The notes under the pieces were generated by a model, which searched no databases, had not been told where the DNA came from, and saw nothing but the letters and a program-made list of their open reading frames with translations. Position numbers and translations under genes: made by a program. Source: XYD12-FULL-36-8 sp041739035 (GTDB taxonomy: Bacteria > Bacteroidota > Ignavibacteria > Ignavibacteriales > Ignavibacteriaceae). From it: 10,762 nucleotides of DNA. The DNA is taken from positions 1-10,762 of the forward strand of contig JBGSOQ010000194.1 in NCBI GenBank assembly GCA_041739035.1. The letters are read 5' to 3'. This document shows, one piece after another, positions 1 to 7,444 of the stretch. Within the stretch, counting starts at the first letter, position 1. Every line of letters starts with the position of its first letter.

Positions 1-508
1 GCCAGTCTAAATAAAACCTGTAGCCAACTTTTTCAGATTCCCAGCCTGGACCTTCATACTTAAAAAGCGCATCATGATCTGTATGAATTGATGGAACTTT
101 TATTTTAGTCACATTTACAAAAGTATTTCCTCTGAACCGTCCGTCATAATAAACGTCTCCAGGCTTCATAGCAAGTTCAGCATAAGTTCGGGCAGCAAAT
201 TTCGGCAATTTCAGCTCTTCATCATAAATAACAGTGAGTGTTTTTTCTTCATTTGGTTTTAAGTAGAGTACAAAGCATACTTTACTTCCGCCTGATTCAT
301 TTTGTTCTATTTGAAATGGAACAAAATCATTTCCGTCTTTAATTATAAAATGGTTTTCAAGATTATTGAGATTAAGTTCTATATAACCATCTTCAATGAA
401 GAAATTATTGGGATTTTTTACACTCACTTGCAATGTTGTTTGTTTTGAGCTGCAAATAAAAGAACATGAGACCAGTACAACGAGCACATAGGTAATTATT
501 AATTTCAT
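1..508 (-). CDS. DUF4861 family lipoprotein, N-terminal part (C-terminus beyond window)
   Basis: The reading frame starts at an ATG at 508-506 and stays open for 169 codons to the left edge, so the 3' part of the gene is missing from the window. The first residues form a lipoprotein-like signal: a hydrophobic stretch followed by the lipobox LVSC with Cys15. Residues about 105-169 carry the hallmarks I associate with DUF4861: a KFAARTYAELAMKPG-like stretch, YYDGRFRG, then a THDH-like TDHDALFKYEGPGWES segment followed by KVGYRFYLDW. DUF4861 proteins are of unknown biochemical function but recur in pectin-degradation loci of Bacteroidota and relatives, which fits the neighbours here. It lies 48 bases downstream of the acetylesterase on the same strand and is likely co-transcribed. 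A GAG-containing weak ribosome site precedes the ATG. Family assignment is from recognition of the conserved motif; the role in pectin use is inference from context. Confidence 0.8.
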   Translation of the reverse strand, partial: MKLIITYVLVVLVSCSFICSSKQTTLQVSVKNPNNFFIEDGYIELNLNNLENHFIIKDGNDFVPFQIEQNESGGSKVCFVLYLKPNEEKTLTVIYDEELKLPKFAARTYAELAMKPGDVYYDGRFRGNTFVNVTKIKVPSIHTDHDALFKYEGPGWESEKVGYRFYLDW

Positions 509-556
509 AATTTTAATCTCAAATTAGTTGGCTTGATATGTGAAAAATTTATTTAA

Positions 557-1339
557 TTAATCCTTTAAATATGCTGCCAGTTCAGGAATTAATTTTCGGA
601 TTTCTTCAGAAGCTAAATCACACACTTTGAAAGCTCCATATGCCGATAGATGTGTGTTATCAGTTTTTCCTTCGGGTAAGGATTTATATTCCATCGGCTC
701 AATTAACAGAAAAAGTAATTTTGATTTCTCTTCTCCGAACTCAATTAACATTTCTTCAGTTCTTTTGTGCAAATCTAAAAGAATGACATTCATATTTACA
801 GCAACTTCTCTAACGACAATAGGATAGTCTCCGTGTACATCATAAAATTTGCCTTGGTCATCAAATCTTCTTCTTACAATCGGAGTTGCTAAAATAGGAA
901 TTCCACCTTTTGATCGCGTTTCATTTACAAATTTAATGAGGTTAGTTCTATAGTCGGTATTTGCATCTGCAAATCTTTTAGGATCCTCTTTTTTAGAATC
1001 GTTATGACCGAATTCAATAATGACATAATCGTTAGCTTGAATTTTCTCAAGCACTACATTCCATCTTCCTTCATCTAAAAAACTTTTTGTGCTTCTTCCA
1101 TTTACCGCATGATTCTCTATTTTTATTCCTTCTTTAAAGTACAAAGGAAAAATTTGTCCCCATCCTTTTTCTGGATTACCGTTTATGTAAGGTTTATCTG
1201 CCATGGTTGAGTTTCCGATCATGTATATTGTCGGAATGTTTTCTGTAACTTCGGGTTGAGCAGGAACGTAGTAACTGAGGATAATTAATATTAAACTGAA
1301 AAGAATTTTACCGGACAATGTTTTAGCGAGAAAAATCAT
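557..1339 (-). CDS. Rhamnogalacturonan acetylesterase-like SGNH/GDSL hydrolase (CE12 type)
   Basis: A 260-residue secreted SGNH hydrolase, predicted to remove acetyl groups from the galacturonic acid residues of rhamnogalacturonan I or other pectin. An N-terminal signal peptide (about residues 1-28, ending YYVPAQ) points to export. The SGNH blocks are all visible: block I IGNSTMAD with nucleophile Ser44; block II NGRSTKSF with Gly81; block III FGHNDSKKEDP with Asn113; block V DNTHLS with Asp227 and His230 completing the triad. GNST in place of GDSL and the GHND block are typical of CE12 rhamnogalacturonan acetylesterases (the YesT/RhgT group). Its length matches the family. Its start codon overlaps the stop of the upstream membrane-protein gene as TAATG, implying translational coupling. 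Neighbouring GH105 and pectin methylesterase genes support pectin as substrate. The exact ester (rhamnogalacturonan, homogalacturonan or xylan) cannot be decided from sequence. Confidence 0.9.
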   Translation of the reverse strand: MIFLAKTLSGKILFSLILIILSYYVPAQPEVTENIPTIYMIGNSTMADKPYINGNPEKGWGQIFPLYFKEGIKIENHAVNGRSTKSFLDEGRWNVVLEKIQANDYVIIEFGHNDSKKEDPKRFADANTDYRTNLIKFVNETRSKGGIPILATPIVRRRFDDQGKFYDVHGDYPIVVREVAVNMNVILLDLHKRTEEMLIEFGEEKSKLLFLLIEPMEYKSLPEGKTDNTHLSAYGAFKVCDLASEEIRKLIPELAAYLKD

Positions 1340-1872
1340 TAAAAAGTTTCGGGTTTGATATCTATAGAATCTTTATACTTAAGCGCTACATAAAAGCTTA
1401 ACGCAATTGCTATTATCCACTGAATTAAGAAAGGCGTGGATATCAAGCTTCCGTCAATTAGATTCATTTGAATGAAAGCGAATTTTGCGGTGTAATAAAT
1501 GACTTTTGAAATTACAATACTAAGAAAAAGAGAAATAAATGTATTTGCCTTTTGAATTAAATAATAAAATAATAAAAGGTTAATTAGCAGTTCAGCAGTA
1601 ATTAAAATTGTTTTTATAACCGCGGGATGCGAGGAAACCAGCAGTGAAAATAATGGAAGAGTAACCGCAATTAAAAAAGTATTTTTTCTACTTGTGTGAA
1701 TCAGGCATAGAAAAACTGCAATGCGCATTGGATCGAGGATGTACAATGGCAAATTTAACATATGTGAAAAAGTGGGTATGAAATAAATAATCGATACTAT
1801 AAGAAAATCAATTAGAAAAATTCTTACAGAAAAAATACTTAACCCCGGGCGAGATAATGCATCTATTTTCAT
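1339..1872 (-). CDS. Six-helix membrane protein resembling an ECF-transporter S component
   Basis: A very hydrophobic 177-residue protein with about six predicted membrane segments (roughly residues 16-34, 43-60, 64-80, 86-107, 110-134 and 145-164). It has no signal peptide and a charged C-terminal tail. The size, the six-helix layout, the LDPMRIAVFLC stretch before helix 2, and the HPAVIKTILITAELLINLL segment (Pro, Lys, then Glu-Leu in a helix) resemble substrate-binding S components of energy-coupling-factor transporters. That is a weak, pattern-based likeness. No ATPase or T-subunit gene is in the window, which is normal for group II ECF systems that share one module encoded elsewhere. It is coupled on both sides: its ATG overlaps the pectinesterase stop as ATGA, and its stop overlaps the acetylesterase start as TAATG. 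Its expression is therefore tied to two pectin esterases, and it may import a product or vitamin. If the ECF idea is wrong, it is an uncharacterised inner-membrane protein. Confidence 0.5.
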   Translation of the reverse strand: MKIDALSRPGLSIFSVRIFLIDFLIVSIIYFIPTFSHMLNLPLYILDPMRIAVFLCLIHTSRKNTFLIAVTLPLFSLLVSSHPAVIKTILITAELLINLLLFYYLIQKANTFISLFLSIVISKVIYYTAKFAFIQMNLIDGSLISTPFLIQWIIAIALSFYVALKYKDSIDIKPETF

Positions 1873-2912
1873 TTATTGTTTAACTCCCTTTTTAATAAAC
1901 TGAGTTTTGATTGAGGATCCCATTTGTTATTAAAAGTCCAAAGAGCATTAATTTCTTCTGGTTCGAGTTTGCCTTTAGCTTGTTCTAAGTTGTCATTAAA
2001 CCAGCTAAAATCCGAACCGTCTCGATGGCAATTGTAAAAATAAATTCTATCTTCACCCCATTGCAAAACTCTGGGAGGAATAGATGGAGCAAAAAATATT
2101 TTTTTATCAGCCATATTTTTAGAGAATGTACAATTTAATAAAAAGAATTGTGCATCACGATGAAATCTACCGAGCGGGAAACCTTCTACACCATCGAACT
2201 TTGAATTAACTATTACCAACTTATGGTCTTTGTTATGGCTTCCATCATGCCATATAGATGCCGTTAAATTGTGTCCGTAGAATCTGCTGTTCTCAATAAA
2301 GCAGTAACCGCGTGGACAAACATAATCCACATAACCTTCGAAATAGCAATTGTTATGATAATACATTCCATCATCAGTATTCCACAGGGCAACAGTATCA
2401 CCGCCATCAGCAATAATTTTACAATCTTCTATTATGACTCTTGTAACGCCCTCGCCCGCTCTTATTGCAAATTGATGGTCATGATCTCTGTAAAGCAAAC
2501 CGTAATCATTATGAATTGTAAGAGAACAAAAGGTAATGTCAGTAATTTTATTTTTAATATTAATAACTCCTGCACCATAATCATCCCTATGATTTTCTCT
2601 CCAATTTTTTCTCAATTCAGCATATACTATGATTGTGCTATCTTTGTTTTCACCAACTAAGGCAATGTTACTTTTTTCAATAAAAATTTTTTCCTCATAA
2701 AAACCATTTTTAATAAAAATGATAGACATTTTTTCATGAAAGCTTGGAACAGCATTCAATGCTTCTTGAATTGAAATAAAATCACCGCTTCCGTCTTTTG
2801 CAACCACTAAATCGGGCTTTGTAAAAGCGATTGTGGAAAATGAAAAATATAGCAGAACGAATAGAAGTATATGTTTTGACAGATTCGAATCAGACTTCAA
2901 TTTGGTTTTCAT
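1869..2912 (-). CDS. Pectin methylesterase (carbohydrate esterase family 8), divergent active-site type
   Basis: A 347-residue exported protein of the pectinesterase beta-helix family, expected to hydrolyse methyl esters of homogalacturonan to give pectate and methanol. After a short charged leader, residues 14-31 form a signal peptide. The mature protein opens with the family hallmark VVAKDGSGDFISIQEALNAV (35-54). Later come candidate catalytic positions: Gln147 (HQFAIR), Asp172 (GGDTVALW), the nucleophile-type Asp196 (EGYVDYVCPRG) and Arg249 (PLGRF). Two signatures differ from the classical enzymes: the QDT motif reads GDT, so the second oxyanion Gln is Gly171, and LGRPW reads LGRFH. The C-terminal part (about 290-333, with FSWFNDNL and WTFNNKWDP) is that of bacterial CE8 proteins. 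It lies 19 bases downstream of the LacI-type gene and overlaps the next gene by 4 bases. No clear ribosome site precedes the ATG. The family call is firm; classical PME activity is less certain. Confidence 0.87.
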   Translation of the reverse strand: MKTKLKSDSNLSKHILLFVLLYFSFSTIAFTKPDLVVAKDGSGDFISIQEALNAVPSFHEKMSIIFIKNGFYEEKIFIEKSNIALVGENKDSTIIVYAELRKNWRENHRDDYGAGVINIKNKITDITFCSLTIHNDYGLLYRDHDHQFAIRAGEGVTRVIIEDCKIIADGGDTVALWNTDDGMYYHNNCYFEGYVDYVCPRGYCFIENSRFYGHNLTASIWHDGSHNKDHKLVIVNSKFDGVEGFPLGRFHRDAQFFLLNCTFSKNMADKKIFFAPSIPPRVLQWGEDRIYFYNCHRDGSDFSWFNDNLEQAKGKLEPEEINALWTFNNKWDPQSKLSLLKRELNNK

Positions 2913-2931
2913 AAGTCAAAATAATTTTTGT

Positions 2932-3969
2932 TTAAGCAACCAGACCGCTTAATGCTTCTTTACCTTTTAATAATAATCTAGTATTAAGCTGAATATTTCG
3001 CGGCATAATTGACGTGCGATTAATTAAATCAAGCAATAACAGAACAGCATTTCTGCCCAACTCAGTTGTTGGCTGATCCACAAAATTAAACACTGAAGGC
3101 AGTGTATGCCTGAATGTGTTATTACCAAAACAAGTTATTTGAATATCCCGAGGAATTTTTATTCCCAGTTCGGTTGCAGCTTCATAAATTCCAATTGCGA
3201 CCGGGTAAGTAACCGCAAAAATTGCCTTAGGTAAAGTTCCGCTTTTAAAAATAGTTTTAAATGCCTTATAGCCGTCTTCTTCGCCGAAGCCGCCTTCAAC
3301 CACCCAATCTTTATTTATCGGAATATGATTATCCTTCATTGCATCAATAAACCCTCTCAAGCGTGCTTTGCCAATATTGACGTGAGAATAACCGCTTACA
3401 TGCCCGATTTCAGATATGCCTTGCTTTATGAAATGATCAACTGCTGAATAGGCCCCTCTGTTGTCGTTAACAGTTACACTTGGAACATTTTTGATCGGTG
3501 GAACTCTATCTATAAAGACTAATGGAATGTTTGATTGAATTATTCTTTCAAACATCGAACAATCTTTTGTTTGTTCAGTAATTGATACTATTAGGCCATC
3601 AACTCTCATAGATAAGAGTGACTGAAGATGTTTCTTTTCCCTTTCTGCTGATTCCTGTGATACTGTAATTACCGTTTCATAATTATTCTCAAAAGCTGTG
3701 TTATAAATTGATTCGATTATCGAACCAAAAAAGAAATGAGCAATTTTTGGAACTACAAGACCAATAATATTTGATTTTCTTGCAGATAAGTTTTTAGCCA
3801 TGAAATTGGGAACATACCCAATTCGTTCAGCAAGTTCTTTAACTTTGATTTTTGTTTCCTCCGAAATATCGGGGTGATTTCGAAGTGCTTTCGATATTGT
3901 TACCTTTGAAACCTTCAGTTTTTTAGCAAGGTCTTCAAGCTTTACCGGTTTAATTCTTTTGTTTGTCAT
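2932..3969 (-). CDS. LacI-family transcriptional regulator, probable control of the pectin genes
   Basis: A full-length 345-residue LacI/GalR-family regulator. Residues 10-30 form the helix-turn-helix (VKLEDLAKKLKVSKVTISKA), followed by ALRNHPDISEETK and the hinge helix AKNLSARKSN around Leu61, the residue that inserts into the operator minor groove in this family. From residue 68 the periplasmic-binding-protein-like sensor domain begins (IIGLVVP; VDGLIVS at 123; PLVFIDR at 149; ARLRGF at 202). The usual ligand-contact Asp in the nD/tDP..AiG motif is absent: the segment reads FAVTYPVAIG (Tyr255), and the vGFDd motif reads TCFGNN. The gene sits within the cluster, between GH105 (41 bases upstream) and the pectinesterase (19 bases downstream), so it most likely senses a pectin-derived saccharide and regulates this operon. 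Whether it acts as repressor or activator, and its ligand, cannot be read from sequence. Confidence 0.93.
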   Translation of the reverse strand: MTNKRIKPVKLEDLAKKLKVSKVTISKALRNHPDISEETKIKVKELAERIGYVPNFMAKNLSARKSNIIGLVVPKIAHFFFGSIIESIYNTAFENNYETVITVSQESAEREKKHLQSLLSMRVDGLIVSITEQTKDCSMFERIIQSNIPLVFIDRVPPIKNVPSVTVNDNRGAYSAVDHFIKQGISEIGHVSGYSHVNIGKARLRGFIDAMKDNHIPINKDWVVEGGFGEEDGYKAFKTIFKSGTLPKAIFAVTYPVAIGIYEAATELGIKIPRDIQITCFGNNTFRHTLPSVFNFVDQPTTELGRNAVLLLLDLINRTSIMPRNIQLNTRLLLKGKEALSGLVA

Positions 3970-3986
3970 ACTATTTAATCAACCAA

Positions 3987-4012
3987 AAATTCTAATTTCG
4001 TTTAAAGAATTT
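3987..4012. repeat. Inverted repeat between GH105 and the LacI-type gene
   Basis: The arms AAATTCT (3987-3993) and AGAATTT (4006-4012) are perfect 7-bp inverted repeats centred on a CG step at 3999-4000, with a 12-base non-symmetrical interior. It lies 17 bases before the regulator's start codon and touches the GH105 stop codon. A CG centre is common in LacI-family operators, so an autoregulatory site is possible, but the inner half-sites do not pair and a chance AT-rich repeat or a weak RNA hairpin is as likely. Confidence 0.25.
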
Positions 4013-5213
4013 ATTGCTGTTCTCCTTTTTCTAATTCAATTGATGCAAGAATGAAAGGACCATATCCTTTGAAGTCATTAATTCTTCGAGGTTCACTTAT
4101 ATAATATTCAAAGCTTCCATCGCGATACGGATTTCCACCCAAACCACCAACGGAACAGACATTGTTAAGATAAATTAATCCTGCTGAATCAGTTGTTACT
4201 AGATTTTCAAAAACAGAATTATAAGATTCTTTTGCGATACCGAAAAAATCTTTGCTCAAATATCCTAGATTGGCACCTTTAGCAAAACTATAAATGAACA
4301 TTAATGAAGCAGAAGCTTCGATATAATTACCTTCAAGATTACCTTTATCCAGAACTTGATACCAAAGCTTAATTCCTTCATCTCGGTACTTTATCAGACT
4401 TTCAGATAAATTTTTAAACATTTCTATAAGATTATCTCGATTTGGATGATCAACAGGAAAATTATCCAGCACATCAACCAATGCCATCATAAACCAGCCA
4501 ACCGACCGCCCCCAAAAATTAGGTGATCTGCCTGTAACCGGATCAGCCCATTTTTGCTGCTTACTCTCATCCCAACCATGAAAATATAGCCCGGTTTTCT
4601 CATCCTTTAACTGTTTCTCGATATATAAAAATTGATTTGCAATATCGTCAAAGGAATTCGGTTCATTAAACATCTGTGCATACATTGTATAAAATGGTTC
4701 AGCCATGTATAAACCATCAAGCCACATTTGGTAAGGATATATTTTCTTATGCCAAAATCCACCTTCATTAGTGCGGGGATGAAGATTCAATTGCTTTCTT
4801 AAAGTATCAGCAGCTTTTTTATACTTTTCATCTTTCAGCTCGTCATAAAGTCTAAGCAGCACTTTTCCTGGAGTTATATTGTCAATATTAAAATCATACA
4901 GCTTGTAAGTTTTTATTGTACCATCAGCTTGGATATAATACTCCATATTCCTCTTCGCATAATCAAAATATTTTTGATTACCCGTGTGCTTCCACATTTG
5001 AAAAAATGCTTCGCACATTAATCCCTGTTCATAATTCCACTTATAACTTTTTGATTCGGTTTTATAGGCTATTGTATCATGGAACATTTTCATAAAATTA
5101 TCAGCAATCATGGCAGAATAATATATTTCTTTTTTATGGTTCAGTGAGCTGCTGCAAGAATAAAATATTAGTAAACTGAAGAGAAGAAATATTATGCTAT
5201 GAAGTTTCATCAT
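4011..5213 (-). CDS. GH105 unsaturated rhamnogalacturonyl/galacturonyl hydrolase
   Basis: A 400-residue glycoside hydrolase family 105 protein, an (alpha/alpha)6-barrel enzyme that removes the unsaturated uronic acid from the non-reducing end of oligosaccharides made by pectate or rhamnogalacturonan lyases. The leader MMKLHSIIFLLFSLLIFYSC ends in a possible lipobox with Cys20, so the enzyme is probably a lipoprotein. Family landmarks in order: NYEQGLMCEAFFQMW (60-74), DNITPGKVLLRLYDE (111-125), FWHKKIYPYQMWLDGLYMAE (153-172) with Asp166 matching the catalytic Asp of YteR, GLYFHGWDE (208-216) with His212, RSPNFWGRSVGWFMMALVD (229-247), and NYIEASASLMFIYSF (296-310). Length fits the family plus leader. 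Two ATGs are adjacent (5213 and 5210) and either may be used. It lies 47 bases after the T9SS cargo gene. Specificity between RG-type and HG-type disaccharides is not resolved; the acetylesterase neighbour leans toward rhamnogalacturonan. Confidence 0.92.
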   Translation of the reverse strand: MMKLHSIIFLLFSLLIFYSCSSSLNHKKEIYYSAMIADNFMKMFHDTIAYKTESKSYKWNYEQGLMCEAFFQMWKHTGNQKYFDYAKRNMEYYIQADGTIKTYKLYDFNIDNITPGKVLLRLYDELKDEKYKKAADTLRKQLNLHPRTNEGGFWHKKIYPYQMWLDGLYMAEPFYTMYAQMFNEPNSFDDIANQFLYIEKQLKDEKTGLYFHGWDESKQQKWADPVTGRSPNFWGRSVGWFMMALVDVLDNFPVDHPNRDNLIEMFKNLSESLIKYRDEGIKLWYQVLDKGNLEGNYIEASASLMFIYSFAKGANLGYLSKDFFGIAKESYNSVFENLVTTDSAGLIYLNNVCSVGGLGGNPYRDGSFEYYISEPRRINDFKGYGPFILASIELEKGEQQ

Positions 5214-5233
5214 TATTTTGGAAGATTGAACAT
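5213..5233 (-). CDS. Possible six-codon leader ORF (MFNLPK) overlapping the GH105 start
   Basis: An ATG at 5233-5231 preceded by an AGGA-like ribosome site (TTAGGAATAATTAATG) opens a six-codon frame ending in TAA, which overlaps the GH105 ATG as TAATG. GH105 itself has no evident Shine-Dalgarno sequence at normal spacing, so ribosomes could be delivered by re-initiation. This is a very short frame and may be coincidence. Confidence 0.2.
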   Translation of the reverse strand: MFNLPK

Positions 5234-5259
5234 TAATTATTCCTAAAAAAACTAATTAA
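5233..5259. repeat. AT-rich inverted repeat between the 718-residue cargo gene and GH105
   Basis: The arms TTAATTA (5233-5239) and TAATTAA (5253-5259) are perfectly complementary over 7 bases with a 13-base loop. It begins directly after the cargo-gene stop codon (5263-5261). Read on the minus strand the loop holds a run of T followed by AGGAA. The stem is all A-T and hence weak; it might modulate access to the ribosome site in the loop or be chance in AT-rich DNA. Confidence 0.25.
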
Positions 5260-5260
5260 C

Positions 5261-7417
5261 CTACTTGGTCAGAATCATTTTCTTAGTCTGAGAAAAACTT
5301 TCCGAAAGGAGCTGATAGAAATAAACTCCTGATGTAAGATTATTTTCAGATGAAATATTGGAATTAAAAATCGCTTGATAATTTCCCGGTTCCTTTATTT
5401 CATTTACAAGGGTAACAACTTTATTGCCAAGTATATCGAATACTTTTAGACTTACTCGTCCTCTATTCGCAATTGAATAATAAATTGTAGTCGATGGATT
5501 GAATGGATTAGGATAGTTTTGTAACAAATCAAATTTTTCTGGGATTACATTCTCTTCTTCTTTTACTGGAAGAGGAGAATTAATTCCAGCGAGAGTCCAG
5601 TATGAAAAATCGTTTAATCCGGAAACTTCAACATAGTTTTCAGAAGTATTAACAGTTCCGCCCATTGAAAACCAAGAGTTGTTACTGCCATCGGGAGATT
5701 TATAAAACACTAATTCATTCTCAGGAATGCTGTTCAACTCAGATTCATCGTAGTAAAATCTTAATGTGGCATTTAATCCCGAGTTGTTTGTCGGCATAAT
5801 ATTGAATACTCTTTTCACGCCCTCATTACCCTGACCTGTTCCGGACGCATGTGTTCTTTCTACAGTAGTATTGCCAAGAATATTCGCAGAAGTTAAAACA
5901 GCACCTAATCCTCCAACATTTAACTCTGCTGGCACGCCAACATCCTGCGTGATGGTTAATTTACCGCTTGTCCCACCGACTGTATTACCAGAAGTTTCCG
6001 ATAAAGCTGCATTGCTGCCGAGGGTTATTGTATTTCCATTTAAATCAAGATCACCAATTAGAGTTTGAATGTTTTCATTTACTGTAAGATTTCTATCAAG
6101 TATTATTCCTGTAGGATTATTTACTGTAAATCCTCTTACCGTTAACGGTAATCCATCTCCGAGTTGTTGATCATTAGAACTTTTATACTCATAATCAGCT
6201 TCTTCACTAAATATTCTCTCTACAGAAACTCTAATGTTTCCAGACGACTCTGAGCTGCTAATTCCATCTATACTTCCAATTTTTAATGTCGCTCCGGGAT
6301 TTAATTTAAATGAACCTGGTCCGTCAATAAATGAACTATCAACCATCTCGAGTGAACCGTCGACAACAAATTCCCCTGTAGTAGTTGAAGATGTACTCGT
6401 CCCCCATTTATTTGTATCAAGATCGAAAACAACTTTAGAGAAGGCACTTACAGTGTCATAGATAGCTGTGTTCATCTGAAATTTATTATCAAGGTTTACA
6501 TGTTGAGTCACATTCCCAACAAAATTAAATGCAAACCATCCGAGAGTATTTGTTGCAACGGCACTGTTTTTATCCAGTGAAAAATTTCCCGCAAGATTAA
6601 TAATTCCATTTCCCGGTCCGGAAGAAGTGCTTGTTCCAGCCTGTAATCTTCCACCTTGAACTATTAAATCACCACCAATATTAATTATTCCCAATCCTGC
6701 AGCATTTGCGCTGGAGAAGGGTCCTATTCTCGCCTCAAGATATGGTTCCTCTTCATCTATGACATACACATTTCCTAAAATATTCCAGATACCAACGAGA
6801 TCATTAGCTCCTACATCAATACAAGAAAGAATTCCCCGATTAATAAAAACGTCCCCTTCAACTGTATGAGTTAGACTTCCACTTGCTGGCCGGACGCCTC
6901 TAAATACAACATTCGAAACTGAATTGTTGATAATTAAATTACCACGTATTATCAAATTTCCACCAGGTACACAACCAGCAGTTCTTTGTATTATCAAATT
7001 CCCAAATTCAAGATTACCCTCTCCACCCACAGTTCCACTTCCAATATGAACGACATAACTTTGCGGATCTAAAATTCGTTCACTGCCAGGAATTCTAGGA
7101 TTAGTAGTTTGATTATAAAACCAGGCATCTGCTTCCAGTATAAGAGTTTCGGCAATATAAACTGTATCCACACTTGTGGCGAATTTTCCATCCGAGTAAA
7201 CAGTTAACGATTTACACATTGCACCGATTGTAGTATTTACAGAATCTCCTCCTGATATGATAACATCGTTGGAAGCATTTGGAACAACTCCGCCAAGCCA
7301 TGTGCCGGGATCGCTCCAAACACCGCCACCAGTACCATTGCTGAATATAGTTTGAGCAAAAGTGTTCCCCAAAAACAAGGAACTAATTACCAACAAAACC
7401 TGTAGTTTGCTTTTCAT
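5261..7417 (-). CDS. Secreted T9SS cargo protein with beta-rich repeats (paralogue 2)
   Basis: A 718-residue exported protein. Signal peptide 1-21 (cleavage likely at TFA/QT). Residues about 26-61 hold a conserved N-terminal module, SNGTGGGVWSDPGTWLGG followed by VPNASNDVII, resembling the opening of G8-like or cell-surface beta-helix proteins. The body (about 60-600) is built from spaced units of the form I-x-G-[ND]-[LVF]-x-[VIL], such as IIRGNLII, TVEGDVFI, NILGNVYV, NIGGDLIV and NLAGNFSL, suggesting a right-handed beta-helix or stacked beta-strand fold. Residues 629-718 are a type A T9SS C-terminal sorting domain (FDLLQNYPNPFNPSTTI, VFDILGNKVVTLVNE, LTSGVYFYQL, KKMILTK), which directs passage across the outer membrane and surface attachment or release. 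No catalytic motif was recognised. It is homologous along much of its length to the adjacent 713-residue protein, but lacks that protein's FnIII-like domain. Adhesion or glycan binding is inference. Confidence 0.88.
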   Translation of the reverse strand: MKSKLQVLLVISSLFLGNTFAQTIFSNGTGGGVWSDPGTWLGGVVPNASNDVIISGGDSVNTTIGAMCKSLTVYSDGKFATSVDTVYIAETLILEADAWFYNQTTNPRIPGSERILDPQSYVVHIGSGTVGGEGNLEFGNLIIQRTAGCVPGGNLIIRGNLIINNSVSNVVFRGVRPASGSLTHTVEGDVFINRGILSCIDVGANDLVGIWNILGNVYVIDEEEPYLEARIGPFSSANAAGLGIINIGGDLIVQGGRLQAGTSTSSGPGNGIINLAGNFSLDKNSAVATNTLGWFAFNFVGNVTQHVNLDNKFQMNTAIYDTVSAFSKVVFDLDTNKWGTSTSSTTTGEFVVDGSLEMVDSSFIDGPGSFKLNPGATLKIGSIDGISSSESSGNIRVSVERIFSEEADYEYKSSNDQQLGDGLPLTVRGFTVNNPTGIILDRNLTVNENIQTLIGDLDLNGNTITLGSNAALSETSGNTVGGTSGKLTITQDVGVPAELNVGGLGAVLTSANILGNTTVERTHASGTGQGNEGVKRVFNIMPTNNSGLNATLRFYYDESELNSIPENELVFYKSPDGSNNSWFSMGGTVNTSENYVEVSGLNDFSYWTLAGINSPLPVKEEENVIPEKFDLLQNYPNPFNPSTTIYYSIANRGRVSLKVFDILGNKVVTLVNEIKEPGNYQAIFNSNISSENNLTSGVYFYQLLSESFSQTKKMILTK

Positions 7418-7421
7418 ATAA

Positions 7422-7426
7422 CACCT
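7422..7426 (-). promoter_or_regulatory. Ribosome binding site of the 718-residue cargo gene
   Basis: AGGTG on the minus strand lies 4 bases before the ATG at 7417, a good Shine-Dalgarno match that supports this start. The very similar AGGGTG before the paralogue suggests the two genes keep a common translation signal. Confidence 0.6.
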
Positions 7427-7444
7427 ATAATTTTTTTATCGGAA

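Noticed and set aside
2271..2660. A 129-codon open frame on the plus strand opposite the pectinesterase gene
   Set aside because: It lies wholly inside a well-supported CE8 gene, has no ribosome site or recognisable domain, and its composition is what the reverse frame of that gene produces.
5871..6461. Two plus-strand open frames of 65 and 75 codons opposite the 718-residue cargo gene
   Set aside because: Both are antisense shadows of a repetitive Gly/Thr/Ser-rich coding region, which naturally yields long Pro/Val-rich reverse frames.
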